Source: Pseudoflavitalea sp. G-6-1-2
GTDB taxonomy: Bacteria; Bacteroidota; Bacteroidia; Chitinophagales; Chitinophagaceae
DNA length: 64,000 nt
Direction of reading: 5' to 3'
NCBI RefSeq assembly: GCF_012927185.1
Contig: NZ_JABBGB010000001.1
Location: 930,001 to 994,000 of the forward strand
Part shown: positions 16,738 to 26,275 of the stretch, piece after piece
Layout: the number at the start of each line of letters is the position of its first letter
Numbering within the stretch: the first letter of the stretch is position 1
Made by a program: the position numbers and the translations under genes
The notes under the pieces: model-generated
The model's database searches: none
Told to the model about the DNA's origin: nothing
Seen by the model: the letters and a program-made list of their open reading frames with translations, nothing else

Positions 16738-16785
16738 AAATGCGCGCAGAACAAGCGCAATAACCGAAGCATAAAAAACATTGAA

Positions 16786-17949
16786 ATGATTGCTGTGAAC
16801 AATCCAATAACCATCACGTCGAAACTGCCGGATGTTGGCACCACCATCTTTACAGTAATGAGCGGCCTGGCCAGCGAGTACAACGCCGTAAATCTCGGAC
16901 AGGGGTTCCCTGATTTTCCCATGAGTGAAGAGCTCACCGGATTGGTGAACAGCGCCATGCAGAATGGCTACAATCAATATGCACCGGCGCCCGGATGGAT
17001 GCCGCTTCGCGAAGCCATTGCAGAAAAAATTCAGTTTCTCTACAATACAAAAGTAAATCCCGATACAGAGATCACCATCACACCAGGCGGAACATATGCT
17101 ATTTACACAGCGCTCACCACCGTTCTTCAGCCAGGTGATGAAGTGATTATTTTCGAACCGGCTTACGACAGTTACATTCCGAATGTTACCATCAACGGAG
17201 GCGTGCCGGTACTCATCGATCTGAAATTTCCGGATTATCGCATCGATTGGGAAGAAGTGAGAAACAAGATCACACCACGCACGCGCGTGATTGTTCTCAA
17301 CACGCCGCACAATCCCACAGGGTCGGTACTGCGCGAAGACGATATCGATCAGCTCCGCTCCATTGTGCAGGATACCAATATCATCATTCTCTCCGATGAA
17401 GTGTACGAACACCTCATCTTCGACAATATTCCGCACCAGAGCATGTTGCGTTATCCTGATCTGTTGGCGCGCAGTTTTGTATGTTTCTCTTTCGGAAAAG
17501 TATACCACTGCACCGGCTGGAAACTCGGTTATGCAGTAGCGCCCGCCGCACTCAGCAAAGAATTCAGAAAAGTGCATCAGTTCAATTGCTTCAGCTGCCA
17601 CACTCCATCGCAGGTGGCACTGGCAGCATTTCTGCAAACGAGGGATTCTTATCTGAGCCTTGCTCCGTTGCTGCAACAAAAACGCGATTACTTTCAGGAG
17701 CTGATGAGTAAAACGCGCTTCACGCCACTGCCCAGTTACGGCAGCTATTTCCAATGTTACAAGTACGACAGAATCAGCAACGAAAGCGATAAGGACTTTG
17801 CCATCCGCATCACCAAAGAATACGGAATTGCAACGATCCCCGTATCGGCATTCTACAAATCCGGAAAGGATGATAAAGTGATCCGGTTCTGCTTCGCCAA
17901 AAAAGAAACAACTCTGGCGCAAGCGGCGGAAAGGCTCAGCAAAATCTAA
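16786..17949 (+). CDS. methionine aminotransferase, PLP-dependent
   Basis: This 387-residue class I/II aminotransferase most resembles the methionine/kynurenine aminotransferases (YbdL-like), which make methionine from its keto-acid in salvage. Seen are VNLGQGFPDFP near the N-terminus, NTPHNPTG, LSDEVYEH, and the PLP lysine in SFGKVYHCTGWKLGY (Lys238). The start at 16786 (MIAVNNP) gives the family's usual N-terminus. It is transcribed alone, ending at a strong bidirectional terminator. Confidence 0.9.
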   Translation: MIAVNNPITITSKLPDVGTTIFTVMSGLASEYNAVNLGQGFPDFPMSEELTGLVNSAMQNGYNQYAPAPGWMPLREAIAEKIQFLYNTKVNPDTEITITPGGTYAIYTALTTVLQPGDEVIIFEPAYDSYIPNVTINGGVPVLIDLKFPDYRIDWEEVRNKITPRTRVIVLNTPHNPTGSVLREDDIDQLRSIVQDTNIIILSDEVYEHLIFDNIPHQSMLRYPDLLARSFVCFSFGKVYHCTGWKLGYAVAPAALSKEFRKVHQFNCFSCHTPSQVALAAFLQTRDSYLSLAPLLQQKRDYFQELMSKTRFTPLPSYGSYFQCYKYDRISNESDKDFAIRITKEYGIATIPVSAFYKSGKDDKVIRFCFAKKETTLAQAAERLSKI

Positions 17950-17982
17950 GCAGGTCAGAAAAAAATTGTTTCGAAATAAAAA

Positions 17983-18018
17983 CGGTTCCTGATAAGTTGT
18001 GAAACGAATCAGGAACCG
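17983..18018 (+). terminator. bidirectional terminator
   Basis: Perfect 11-bp stem CGGTTCCTGAT / ATCAGGAACCG with a 14-base loop. It is flanked by A-rich sequence on the left and AATTTTTT on the right, so it can serve both the aminotransferase (+) and the convergent NTF2-like gene (-). Confidence 0.85.
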
Positions 18019-18036
18019 TAAATTTTTTATAGGGGA

Positions 18037-18579
18037 TCAGTCTTTCAGATATTTTTCGGGGATCGGCAACTGAGGCGTTTCATTTTGCCAGTAAATGGTA
18101 ACTACCCACCAGCGTTTTCCATCATTCCATAATTGAATGCTGTTGATGCCGCGCATGAATGGCGCCGGATCCTCCTTCATTTTTCTCGATTCATAGGTGC
18201 TGAACACATGCACTACGCCACCGAAAGTTTCCACTTTGCGATGCAGCTCCGTTTCGAAGAAACCCATTTTTTCAAGAATGGGAGAACTGCTGTTGATGTA
18301 ATCTTCTATGCTCATTACTTTTTTACCGGTGTTGCCATCCGCTCTTTTGCCAATGGGAATCATGCGCGCTTCGGGAATGAAAAGAGTACGGAACCGGTCC
18401 CAGTTGCGCTTTTGTCCGGCCGGACCGGAAATTACATCGTAGAGAGCGGTGAGGATACCGTCCATCGAACCCACATCTTTCGGATCGGGGGCAATGCTAT
18501 CTTTGCTCATCCCTTCTCCTGCAAATGCGCCGAAGCTGCAAACAATAGCAAATGCAACCGCAAGAATTATCTTTTTCAT
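18037..18579 (-). CDS. secreted NTF2-like (SnoaL-type) protein
   Basis: The 180-residue product starts MKKIILAVAFAIVCSFGAFA, a clear signal peptide, followed by an NTF2-like domain: LTALYDVISGPAGQKRNWDRFRTLFIPEARMIP, EDYINSSSP, and a final block RWWVVTIYWQNETP. Similar small exported proteins are common in Bacteroidota and of unknown substrate. A longer frame from 18609 would place the signal peptide internally and is rejected. Confidence 0.8.
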   Translation of the reverse strand: MKKIILAVAFAIVCSFGAFAGEGMSKDSIAPDPKDVGSMDGILTALYDVISGPAGQKRNWDRFRTLFIPEARMIPIGKRADGNTGKKVMSIEDYINSSSPILEKMGFFETELHRKVETFGGVVHVFSTYESRKMKEDPAPFMRGINSIQLWNDGKRWWVVTIYWQNETPQLPIPEKYLKD

Positions 18580-18737
18580 ATTTAAGGTTTGATGCTTGAA
18601 TCTATCCAATAAGCGTCATACTTTCAACGCCTGTTTTCCGGAATGTGTTAAAACATTGTTGAACGGTTCATATTAAGAATCCGCTAACAAGCTCCGGAGT
18701 AAAATTTGAGTCTATGAATAACATAAGCCCACTTCGT

Positions 18738-19883
18738 ATGAACCGTATTTTTACCCTCATTGCAATTGCAGTAACCCTGGCATCCTGTGCTTCTTCGAAG
18801 TTCAGGCCTCCGACAAAAGAAGACAAACCATTATTCGCGGCGATCAATGAACTGATCAAACATCCGGATAATGCGAAAGCGCAGAACGATCTCCGTTATT
18901 TTCATGATCAGTCTGTTTCCCGCCACGAAAACGCGGCAGTAACTTATAAGAACAGCAACGATCCCAACCGCTGGGACAGAATCATCAACGAATACAACGC
19001 TCTCCAAACAATTTATACTGCAACGCAGGCGGTGCCTAACGCAACAGCATATGTGCAGCCGAAAAGCTTTCTCACCGAACTGGAATCTGCCCGCGAGGAT
19101 GCAGCTGAATATTTTTACCGTGAAGGCCACAGAAGCGCTGGCGAAGAATCCAGGAAGGGAGATCTGCGTGCACACGAATTATTCAAAAGAGCAAACGCAT
19201 ATATCCCCGGATACAAAGATGCCCTTCAGTTAAGCAAAGAAGCTTACGAGAACAGTATCGTAAATGTTATGGTAGGACCCGTTCGTGAAGATGATCCTCT
19301 GTTCTTCCGTGAGTGGGACGATGAAACCCGCTACAGATCCGACTACTATCAGGATGCGCTGGTGCGCGAGCTCGGTGGAAAAACTGCCGCATACACTTCT
19401 GCCAGATTCTTTACTGATTATGAAGCGAGCAAAGAAAATGTGCGTCCCGATTGGGTACTGGATGTTGAGTGGGATCGCATCAGTCCTTCCACCGGAATAC
19501 CCAGCAGCAGCAGCCGCTCATTGTCGAAGAAGATTCAGGTAGGAAAAGACTCAACAGGTAAACCTGTGTATGAAGTGGCAACCGGAACACTCACCCTCTA
19601 CAACAGAAACGTATCGGTAAATGCAACTATCGATTTCAGATTGTGGGAAGTGTACAGCAAGAAAACCATCCAGACAAACAGTGTATCGGAACGCGTGGAA
19701 TGGAACGAACAATATGCCACTTACAATGGCGACAAACGTGCGCTCACCGACGAAGACCGGGCATTGCTCCGCCGCCGGAACTTCGATCGCGGCCCATCCA
19801 AAACACAGGTGATGGATGCGCTGATGCGAAAAATGTTCCCTGAGCTTCGAAGCAAAATCATTCAGCTGGTAAGCAACTCATAA
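18738..19883 (+). CDS. hypothetical lipoprotein
   Basis: A 381-residue protein with a lipoprotein signal (MNRIFTLIAIAVTLASC, Cys as first mature residue). The first third is helical (ELIKHPDNAKAQNDLRYF..., ESAREDAAEYFYREGHRSAG), suggesting TPR-like packing. The last part is strand-rich (DWVLDVEWDRIS, YEVATGTLTLYNR, VNATIDFRLWEV). No named family was recognised. An ATG at 18714 would add eight residues ahead of the signal. It probably sits at the outer membrane. Confidence 0.75.
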   Translation: MNRIFTLIAIAVTLASCASSKFRPPTKEDKPLFAAINELIKHPDNAKAQNDLRYFHDQSVSRHENAAVTYKNSNDPNRWDRIINEYNALQTIYTATQAVPNATAYVQPKSFLTELESAREDAAEYFYREGHRSAGEESRKGDLRAHELFKRANAYIPGYKDALQLSKEAYENSIVNVMVGPVREDDPLFFREWDDETRYRSDYYQDALVRELGGKTAAYTSARFFTDYEASKENVRPDWVLDVEWDRISPSTGIPSSSSRSLSKKIQVGKDSTGKPVYEVATGTLTLYNRNVSVNATIDFRLWEVYSKKTIQTNSVSERVEWNEQYATYNGDKRALTDEDRALLRRRNFDRGPSKTQVMDALMRKMFPELRSKIIQLVSNS

Positions 19884-19936
19884 AATATTTTTCAGTCGGA
19901 CGGTTTATATTTTACCATTTGGGTATTGGAAAACGG

Positions 19937-19969
19937 AAGGGCGTATCATCGGATACGCCCTTATTTTTT
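19937..19969 (+). terminator. terminator after lipoprotein gene
   Basis: Perfect 11-bp stem AAGGGCGTATC / GATACGCCCTT with a 4-base loop, followed by a run of T. It ends the transcript of 18738-19883. Confidence 0.9.
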
Positions 19970-20003
19970 TGTTGTGCCGAACAGTGAGTCGATCCGCTTC
20001 CTG

Positions 20004-20034
20004 CAAAAAAAATCGCCCGCAATTTGCGGGCGAT
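20004..20034 (-). terminator. feoB terminator
   Basis: On the minus strand, 10-bp stem ATCGCCCGCA / TGCGGGCGAT with a 3-base loop followed by eight T, 20 bases past the feoB stop codon. Confidence 0.9.
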
Positions 20035-20055
20035 CGGAGTATCGGTTAAATCAGC

Positions 20056-22188
20056 TTATTTGAAAATGTTGTAGACCAGCAGGCTCATGAAGTACGCGAG
20101 TCCGGTCATGTAAGCGAGTTGAATCAGTGGCCATTTCCAGCTTTTGGTTTCGCGTTTCACAATGGCGAGGGTGCTCATGCACTGCATTGCAAAAACATAG
20201 AACACCATCAGCGAAAGTGCGGTGGCGAGAGTGTACACTTTGCTTCCGTCGGAGCGTTTGGCGGCATCGAGTTTCTGGGCGAGGGTGGCTTCATCTGCAT
20301 CATCGCCTCCTTCTACACTGTAGAGGGTAGCCATGGTTCCGATGAATGCTTCGCGGGCAGCAAAAGAAGTGATGAGCGCGATACCGATTTTCCAGTCGAA
20401 GCCCAACGGCTCGATGGCTGGTTCCAGCTTGTGACCAAGAATGCCTGCATACGAATTTGCCAGCAGTGCTGAACTTTTCGCTGATTCCAGCTCTGCTACT
20501 TTCACGGAATCGGATTGGTTTTGCTCTATCAGGGTAGCATACTCTTTTTCTACATTGGCCATTTTTTCTCCGGGGCCATAAGAACTGAGCACCCAGAGAA
20601 TGAGCGAGATTACGATGATCACTCTACCGGCTTCGAACACAAATATTTTTGCTTTGCTCACCATGGTTACCAGCGCATTCTTCCAGCGTGGCGCACGATA
20701 GGTAGGCAACTCAAGTATGAAGAAACTTTTCTCTTTGATGTTGATGAACCATTTGGCTACATAGCTAACGATCAAAGCCATCACCAGACCTAACAGATAA
20801 AGCCCCATGAATACGAGCCCCTGCAGACTGATAATGCCGAGATAGAATTTTGAAGGGATCACCAGGGCAATGAGAATGGAGTACACCGGAAGACGGGCAC
20901 TGCAGCTCATGAGTGGCGTAATCAATATGGTGAGTAATCTTTCTTTTTTATTCTCGATGCTTCTGGAGCTCATGATGGCGGGAACCGCGCAGGCGAATCC
21001 GCTGATCATGGGCATTACGCTTTTTCCGTTGAGTCCCACCTTGCGCATGAGCTTATCGGTAAGGAAGCTGATGCGGGCCATGTAACCGGTGTCTTCGAGT
21101 ATGGTGATCAGTCCGAACAGGATCATGATCTGCGGAATGAAGACCACTATCCCTCCGATACCTGCCAGCAGACCATTGATGATGAGATCGCTCCACCAGG
21201 CTTGCGGCATCCAGCTGCTCATCCAGCCGGTGAGGGCGGCAAAGCTCTGATCGATCCAGTCCATCGGATAGCTGGCCAGCCAGAACACGCTCTGGAAAAG
21301 CATAAAGAGAACAGCAAACAGAATCACATATCCCCAACGGCGGTGGAGCAGAATATCATCGAGTTTTTCGGTGAGCAGGGTTTTCTCCAGCGGAGAAGGT
21401 TCCGTTACCGCCTGTTTCATGATATTTCCGATCCGCTGGTAACGCTGCAGAATTTCTTCCGCCTGCGTTTTGGTATGATTGAACTGATTGGCTTCTTCGA
21501 TGGCTTCGATCTTTTGCTGGATGGCTTCGTCCAGCATAAAAGATTCGTGATTGATAAGGTAATGGATGGCTTTGTAGTCGCTCATGCCGGGGATCAGCGC
21601 TTTCACGCCTGCAACGGCATTCGAAGCCAGGGCCTCATTATTGATAAAATCGCGAACGGGCGTTTTGTACAATTGCTGGGCGGTCTGCTCGATGGCGCGT
21701 TTCAGCTGGGGCATGCCCTTGTTTTTCCGGGGATTGATGGGAATTACAGGAACTCCGAGTTCGCGTTCCAGTTCCGGAACATCGATGCGGATGCCTTTGC
21801 TTTTGGCCAGATCCATCATGGAAAGGGCTATCACCACGGGAATCTTGAGGTCGATGATCTGCGAAGCGAAGAGCAGATTGCGTTTGAGATTGCTCGCATC
21901 GGCCACCAGCACCACCATATCGGGGGCTTCTACCTGTTTATCCTGCTGCATCAGCACGCGATAGGCCACCCACTCGTCTTCGCGGCGGGGGTACAAACTG
22001 TAAGTTCCGGGAAGATCGATGATAGTAGCGTTCATCCCATCCGCAATGAATGAGCTGCCCGTTTTCTTATCCACCGTTACTCCGGGGAAGTTGCCTACTT
22101 TCTGGTTCAGACCTGTAAGTGCATTGAACAGGGAACTCTTGCCGCTATTAGGGTTACCGACTAAACCGATATTTATTGTTGCTTTCAA
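20056..22188 (-). CDS. feoB: ferrous iron transporter FeoB
   Basis: This 710-residue inner-membrane protein takes up Fe(II). The N-terminal G domain has G1 GNPNSGKSS (residues 11-19), the G2 region VGNFPGVTVDKK and G3 DLPGTYSL. The transport core carries Gate motifs (SFACAVP-like GFACAVPAIMSSR; CSARLPVY) and multiple membrane helices to the C-terminus. No feoA gene or fused FeoA domain is adjacent. It is divergent from asnS; TAAATTTG (22214-22221, minus) may be its -7 box. Confidence 0.96.
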   Translation of the reverse strand: MKATINIGLVGNPNSGKSSLFNALTGLNQKVGNFPGVTVDKKTGSSFIADGMNATIIDLPGTYSLYPRREDEWVAYRVLMQQDKQVEAPDMVVLVADASNLKRNLLFASQIIDLKIPVVIALSMMDLAKSKGIRIDVPELERELGVPVIPINPRKNKGMPQLKRAIEQTAQQLYKTPVRDFINNEALASNAVAGVKALIPGMSDYKAIHYLINHESFMLDEAIQQKIEAIEEANQFNHTKTQAEEILQRYQRIGNIMKQAVTEPSPLEKTLLTEKLDDILLHRRWGYVILFAVLFMLFQSVFWLASYPMDWIDQSFAALTGWMSSWMPQAWWSDLIINGLLAGIGGIVVFIPQIMILFGLITILEDTGYMARISFLTDKLMRKVGLNGKSVMPMISGFACAVPAIMSSRSIENKKERLLTILITPLMSCSARLPVYSILIALVIPSKFYLGIISLQGLVFMGLYLLGLVMALIVSYVAKWFINIKEKSFFILELPTYRAPRWKNALVTMVSKAKIFVFEAGRVIIVISLILWVLSSYGPGEKMANVEKEYATLIEQNQSDSVKVAELESAKSSALLANSYAGILGHKLEPAIEPLGFDWKIGIALITSFAAREAFIGTMATLYSVEGGDDADEATLAQKLDAAKRSDGSKVYTLATALSLMVFYVFAMQCMSTLAIVKRETKSWKWPLIQLAYMTGLAYFMSLLVYNIFK

Positions 22189-22213
22189 GACCGTTGCGTA
22201 TGGTACAAAAGAG

Positions 22214-22221
22214 CAAATTTA
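22214..22221 (-). promoter_or_regulatory. TAnnTTTG box upstream of feoB
   Basis: TAAATTTG on the minus strand, 25 bases before the feoB start. No clean -33 element. No Fur-like palindrome was recognised. Confidence 0.4.
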
Positions 22222-22319
22222 CCGAAATCATCGGGGCGGGATTTACGAATTGCAGAAAAACATAACCTCCGCGGGCGTCAAAATAACCGGAGAAGGCCGC
22301 TAAAACCGAATTTGTACGC

Positions 22320-22349
22320 TTTGTTTCTGGCCGCTGCTGGTTATCTTTG
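22320..22349 (+). promoter_or_regulatory. asnS promoter
   Basis: TTG (22321-22323) and TATCTTTG (22342-22349) are 18 bases apart, fitting the Bacteroidota -33/-7 pattern. The leader to the asnS ATG is about 40 nt. Confidence 0.6.
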
Positions 22350-22397
22350 TTCCCCGCCTGCAAAAAGCAGGCATTTATTGATAAAATCTGCAGAATT

Positions 22398-23834
22398 ATG
22401 TTTAACAAAAGAGTCAAGATCAAAGAACTGCTGGCTACCGAACCGACGGGCCAGGAGGTTACAGTTATGGGTTGGGTGCGTACATTTCGCAACAATCAAT
22501 TTATTGCGCTGAATGATGGCTCTACCAATAATAATCTGCAGATCGTAGTTGAACTCGGAATGCTGGACGAAGCCACGCTGAAAAGAATCACCACCAGCGC
22601 TTCGCTGAAAGTAACCGGAGAATGTATTCCTTCGCTGGGCAAGGGCCAGAAAATGGAGATCAAGGCAAAAAGCATCGAGATCCTGGGCGACAGCGACCCT
22701 GAGCAATACCCTATTCAGCCCAAAAAGCACAGTCTGGAGTTCCTGCGCGAAAAAGCGCACCTGCGTTTCCGTACCAACACATTCGCGGCAGTATTCCGCA
22801 TTCGTCATACACTGGCTTTTGCCATTCACAAATTCTTCCATGAGAAAGGATTTGTATATATGCACACGCCCGTGATCACTGCCAGCGATGCCGAAGGCGC
22901 CGGTGAAATGTTCCGTGTAACCACCCTTCCGATGGATAACCCTCCGCGCAACGAAGACGGTACCATCGATTTCAAAGAAGATTTCTTCGGACGCAGCACC
23001 AACCTCACTGTGAGCGGACAGCTCGAAGGTGAACTGGCAGCTACCGCATTCAGCGAAATCTATACTTTCGGACCAACCTTCCGTGCCGAGAACTCCAACA
23101 CAGCGCGTCACCTCGCTGAGTTCTGGATGATTGAGCCGGAAATGGCCTTCTGCGATATCGAAGACAATATGAACCTCGCGGAAGAATTCATCCGCTACGT
23201 AATCAAATATGCACTGGAACACAACCGTGAGGATATCGAGTTTCTGGCGCAGCGCCTCGCCGAAGAAGAGAAATCGCTTCCGCAGGACAAACGCAGCGAA
23301 CTGGGACTTCTCGAAAAACTGGATTTTGTAGTGAACAACAACTTCGAGCGCATCACTTACACAGAAGCAATCGATATTCTGCTGCAATCGCCCGCGTACA
23401 AGAAGAAAAAATTCCAGTACGAAGTGAAATGGGGAATCGATATGCAGAGCGAGCACGAACGTTATCTGGTAGAGAAGCATTTCAAAAAACCGGTGATTGT
23501 TACCAACTATCCGAAAGACATCAAATCTTTCTACATGCGTCTCAACGAAGATGGCAAAACCGTAGCAGCGATGGATATTCTGGCTCCGGGCATCGGCGAA
23601 ATCGTTGGAGGATCGCAGCGTGAAGAACGTTATGATGTGCTGGTCGAAAAAATGAATGCCATGGGCATCCCCACCGAAGAACTGTGGTGGTACCTCGATA
23701 CCCGCCGCTTCGGAACTGTGCCCCATGCAGGTTTCGGTCTCGGATTCGAGCGTCTGGTGCTGTTCGTTACCGGTATGACAAATATCCGCGATGTGATTGC
23801 ATTCCCTCGCACACCAAAGAGCGCAGAGTTTTAA
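22398..23834 (+). CDS. asnS: asparagine--tRNA ligase
   Basis: This 478-residue class IIb aminoacyl-tRNA synthetase charges tRNA-Asn. An OB-fold anticodon-binding domain ([20 protein letters not shown]) is followed by motif 2 ([25 protein letters not shown]) and motif 3 ([12 protein letters not shown]). The ATG at 22398 ([12 protein letters not shown]) fits the family N-terminus; an upstream ATG at 22347 lies at the promoter's -7 box and is rejected. A terminator follows at 23861. Confidence 0.96.
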   Translation: MFNKRVKIKELLATEPTGQEVTVMGWVRTFRNNQFIALNDGSTNNNLQIVVELGMLDEATLKRITTSASLKVTGECIPSLGKGQKMEIKAKSIEILGDSDPEQYPIQPKKHSLEFLREKAHLRFRTNTFAAVFRIRHTLAFAIHKFFHEKGFVYMHTPVITASDAEGAGEMFRVTTLPMDNPPRNEDGTIDFKEDFFGRSTNLTVSGQLEGELAATAFSEIYTFGPTFRAENSNTARHLAEFWMIEPEMAFCDIEDNMNLAEEFIRYVIKYALEHNREDIEFLAQRLAEEEKSLPQDKRSELGLLEKLDFVVNNNFERITYTEAIDILLQSPAYKKKKFQYEVKWGIDMQSEHERYLVEKHFKKPVIVTNYPKDIKSFYMRLNEDGKTVAAMDILAPGIGEIVGGSQREERYDVLVEKMNAMGIPTEELWWYLDTRRFGTVPHAGFGLGFERLVLFVTGMTNIRDVIAFPRTPKSAEF

Positions 23835-23860
23835 TTGAAAGAAATATCAAACCGCATAAC

Positions 23861-23893
23861 AGGGCTGTCTCAACAATGAGGCGGCCCTTTTTT
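23861..23893 (+). terminator. asnS terminator
   Basis: Stem AGGGCTGTCTC / GAGGCGGCCCT (11 pairs, two G-U) with a 6-base loop, followed by six T. Confidence 0.85.
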
Positions 23894-23957
23894 CTGTGAT
23901 ATATTGGAAGATGTATGGAAAAGTTTTCATCGTGTATCTCATATGAAAACTACCTGT

Positions 23958-24500
23958 ATGGCTGAAATAAATATGGCAGCCAACTCCGGCAGAGCCGGTG
24001 TTCGCCGAAGCAAAAAGTTATCTACCCGCGTTGATCTTACTCCAATGGTAGATCTTGGATTTCTGCTGATCACCTTCTTTATTTTCACTACCACCATGTC
24101 TGAGCCGAAGGCTACAAAGTTAATCATGCCTGCTGACGGCCCTCCGTCAGAATCCGGCGAAAGCAGCTCCCTTACTGCAGTTCTGCTCGATGAAGACAAA
24201 GTGTTCTACTACCACGGCTCATTGGAAGAAGCTCAGAAAAATGGCACCTATGGCACTACCAATTTTTCATACGCTAACGGTCTCGGACAAGTGATTCGTG
24301 AAAAACAAACGCTCCTCAACAGCAGAAAACAAAATGGCAGAAAAGACCTTGTATTCATGATCAAACCACTGGACAACTCAGCTTACAAAAACGTAATCGA
24401 TGTGCTCGACGAAGTAATGATCAATGGTGTTGGCACATATGCCCTGATGGACATCGACCCAACCGAAAAAGAAACAATTCTCAAACTGGTAAAGCCATGA
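23958..24500 (+). CDS. exbD: ExbD/TolR family biopolymer transport protein
   Basis: The 180-residue product has the ExbD layout: a short basic cytoplasmic N-terminus (MAEINMAANSG...SKKLSTR), one membrane helix with the functional Asp (VDLTPMVDLGFLLITFFIF, near residues 27-45) and a periplasmic domain. ExbD works with ExbB to power TonB at the outer membrane. No exbB or tonB lies beside it; it is flanked by terminators, so it is an orphan copy. ATGs at 23904 and 23943 are possible, but MAEIN is the usual family start. Confidence 0.85.
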   Translation: MAEINMAANSGRAGVRRSKKLSTRVDLTPMVDLGFLLITFFIFTTTMSEPKATKLIMPADGPPSESGESSSLTAVLLDEDKVFYYHGSLEEAQKNGTYGTTNFSYANGLGQVIREKQTLLNSRKQNGRKDLVFMIKPLDNSAYKNVIDVLDEVMINGVGTYALMDIDPTEKETILKLVKP

Positions 24501-24567
24501 AAAGTACCAGACACTACAATCCTTAATCCCTGATGGTTGTACAGAACAGCAACCGAAAGCAACTCCG

Positions 24568-24594
24568 AAATCCCGGCCCTTCGCCGGGATTTTT
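24568..24594 (+). terminator. exbD terminator
   Basis: Perfect 10-bp stem AAATCCCGGC / GCCGGGATTT with a 5-base loop and T run. Confidence 0.9.
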
Positions 24595-24700
24595 GTTTGC
24601 TCTGCCATATCCTGCCGGTAATCCCCTCTTTCAAACACCGCAGGATTTTCGTAAATTGTTATTTGCAGTACCTTCGCATAACATTCTTAAATAATTTGTC

Positions 24701-25645
24701 ATGGCAATACCGGTAGTTAACCTCGCCGATTTTACATCAGGCGATCCTGAGCTGAAACAAGCATTTGTGAATCAATTGGGCAAAGCATATGAAGATGTTG
24801 GCTTTGTAGCTGTGAAGAATCATGGTATCCCCGACGCATTGATCGCCGACCTCTACAAATATGTGCAACAGTTCTTTTCACTTCCTTCGGATGAAAAGAA
24901 AAAATACGAAGTTCCGGGGCTGGCAGGCCAGCGCGGCTATACATCTTTCGGAAAAGAACATGCGAAAGGAAGTGATGCACCGGATCTGAAAGAGTTTTTC
25001 CAGTATGGACAGATCGTTGAAGACAATGATCCCATCAAATCGGAATACCCGGATAATGTGAAAGTGACTGAAGTAGCAGGGTTCAACCCAACATTCGAAG
25101 ATGCATACCGCGCATTCGAAGTATCCGGAAAAGCGCTGCTGCAGGCGATTGCCCTCTATCTCGGCCTCGATGAGCACTATTTCGATCAGCATATCCACAA
25201 TGGCAATTCCATTCTGCGCGCCATTCACTATCCGCCGATTACGCAGGAACCGAAATCGGCTATCCGCGCAGAACAGCACGAAGATATCAACCTCATCACC
25301 TTACTGGTAGGAGCATCAGCAGACGGATTACAGATACTCACCAAACAGAACGAATGGGTGGGAGTAACATCACTGCCGGAACAGATTGTAGTGAATGTGG
25401 GCGATATGCTGCAACGCCTTACGAACAACAAACTGAAATCAACCACGCATCGTGTGGTGAACCCTTCGCGTGACAAATGGCATACTTCACGCTTCTCTAT
25501 TCCGTTCTTTCTTCATCCGAAAGGAGAAATGAGTCTGGCTTGTCTGGAAAGCTGTATCGATGCCAATCATCCAAAAGCTTATCCTGATGCCACTGCGGGA
25601 GAGTATTTAGACGAACGTTTACGCGAAATAGGGTTAAAAAAATAG
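24701..25645 (+). CDS. isopenicillin N synthase-like 2OG-Fe(II) oxygenase
   Basis: A 314-residue member of the isopenicillin-N-synthase/2-oxoglutarate dioxygenase group. It has the N-terminal DIOX_N region (IPVVNLADF...VGFVAVKNHGIP), the iron ligands HED (HxD, in RAEQHEDINLI) and the distal His in TTHRVVNP, and the Arg-x-Ser of SRFSIPFF that binds 2-oxoglutarate. The substrate is unknown. It is a single gene; no antibiotic cluster surrounds it, so housekeeping or catabolic use is more likely than beta-lactam synthesis. Confidence 0.9.
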   Translation: MAIPVVNLADFTSGDPELKQAFVNQLGKAYEDVGFVAVKNHGIPDALIADLYKYVQQFFSLPSDEKKKYEVPGLAGQRGYTSFGKEHAKGSDAPDLKEFFQYGQIVEDNDPIKSEYPDNVKVTEVAGFNPTFEDAYRAFEVSGKALLQAIALYLGLDEHYFDQHIHNGNSILRAIHYPPITQEPKSAIRAEQHEDINLITLLVGASADGLQILTKQNEWVGVTSLPEQIVVNVGDMLQRLTNNKLKSTTHRVVNPSRDKWHTSRFSIPFFLHPKGEMSLACLESCIDANHPKAYPDATAGEYLDERLREIGLKK

Positions 25646-25801
25646 AACGGATAGGGGTAGACCCGGTTCGGTTTGTCTTATAGCTGATTCAGGTACCGGA
25701 AGAGTACCCAGAAACCTGAAAATCAGCGGCATGGGCGGTTTTAACGCCCGGTTAACGCAAACCTGATTAGCTTTGTATCAGTTCATTAAAACTAGAAGGC
25801 T

Positions 25802-26215
25802 ATGAAAAAAGTAATACTTCCACTTTTTGCCTTGATCACTCTGGCAACAACAGCCGGAGCTCAAAACCTTGCACCCGACCAGAACCCCAACTATCTGGTG
25901 AGCCAGCAAAAATATATGCGAATGGCTGACTCCGTGAACACATGGCACAGCACTACACCACAGGAAACCTATAAGGCTATCGATTTTCTGGCCGATAAAA
26001 GGGAAGCCCGTGCGCAACGCAAACAGTTCCGCCGCGAACTGAGACTCGAAAGAGCACGCTGGGGGTACGACAGTTACTATGGTAACGGCTACTACTATCC
26101 TACTTCTTACTATGGAGGTTGGGGTGGCTATGGCAGGTACGGTCGTCACAATCACTGGAACAATTATCTGTGGGGCGCCGCAGCAGGTATTGGATTATCA
26201 TCCTGGTGGTGGTAA
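25802..26215 (+). CDS. small exported Tyr/Gly/Trp-rich protein
   Basis: A 137-residue protein with signal peptide (MKKVILPLFALITLATTAGAQ). A charged helical middle (DKREARAQRKQFRRELRLERARWG) is followed by a Tyr/Gly-rich tail (YYGNGYYYPTSYYGGWGG...) ending in SSWWW. No family was recognised. The aromatic C-terminus could interact with the outer membrane or glycans. It lies upstream of the LpoB-like gene with a 60-base gap. Confidence 0.7.
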   Translation: MKKVILPLFALITLATTAGAQNLAPDQNPNYLVSQQKYMRMADSVNTWHSTTPQETYKAIDFLADKREARAQRKQFRRELRLERARWGYDSYYGNGYYYPTSYYGGWGGYGRYGRHNHWNNYLWGAAAGIGLSSWWW

Positions 26216-26275
26216 TAAAATCAATTGCCTCACCTGCGCGTTATTCACAAAACCATTTGTATTAAATATCTCAAT

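Noticed and set aside
16636-17922. A 428-codon minus-strand frame opposite the aminotransferase.
   Set aside because: Antisense shadow of a gene with complete PLP-enzyme motifs.
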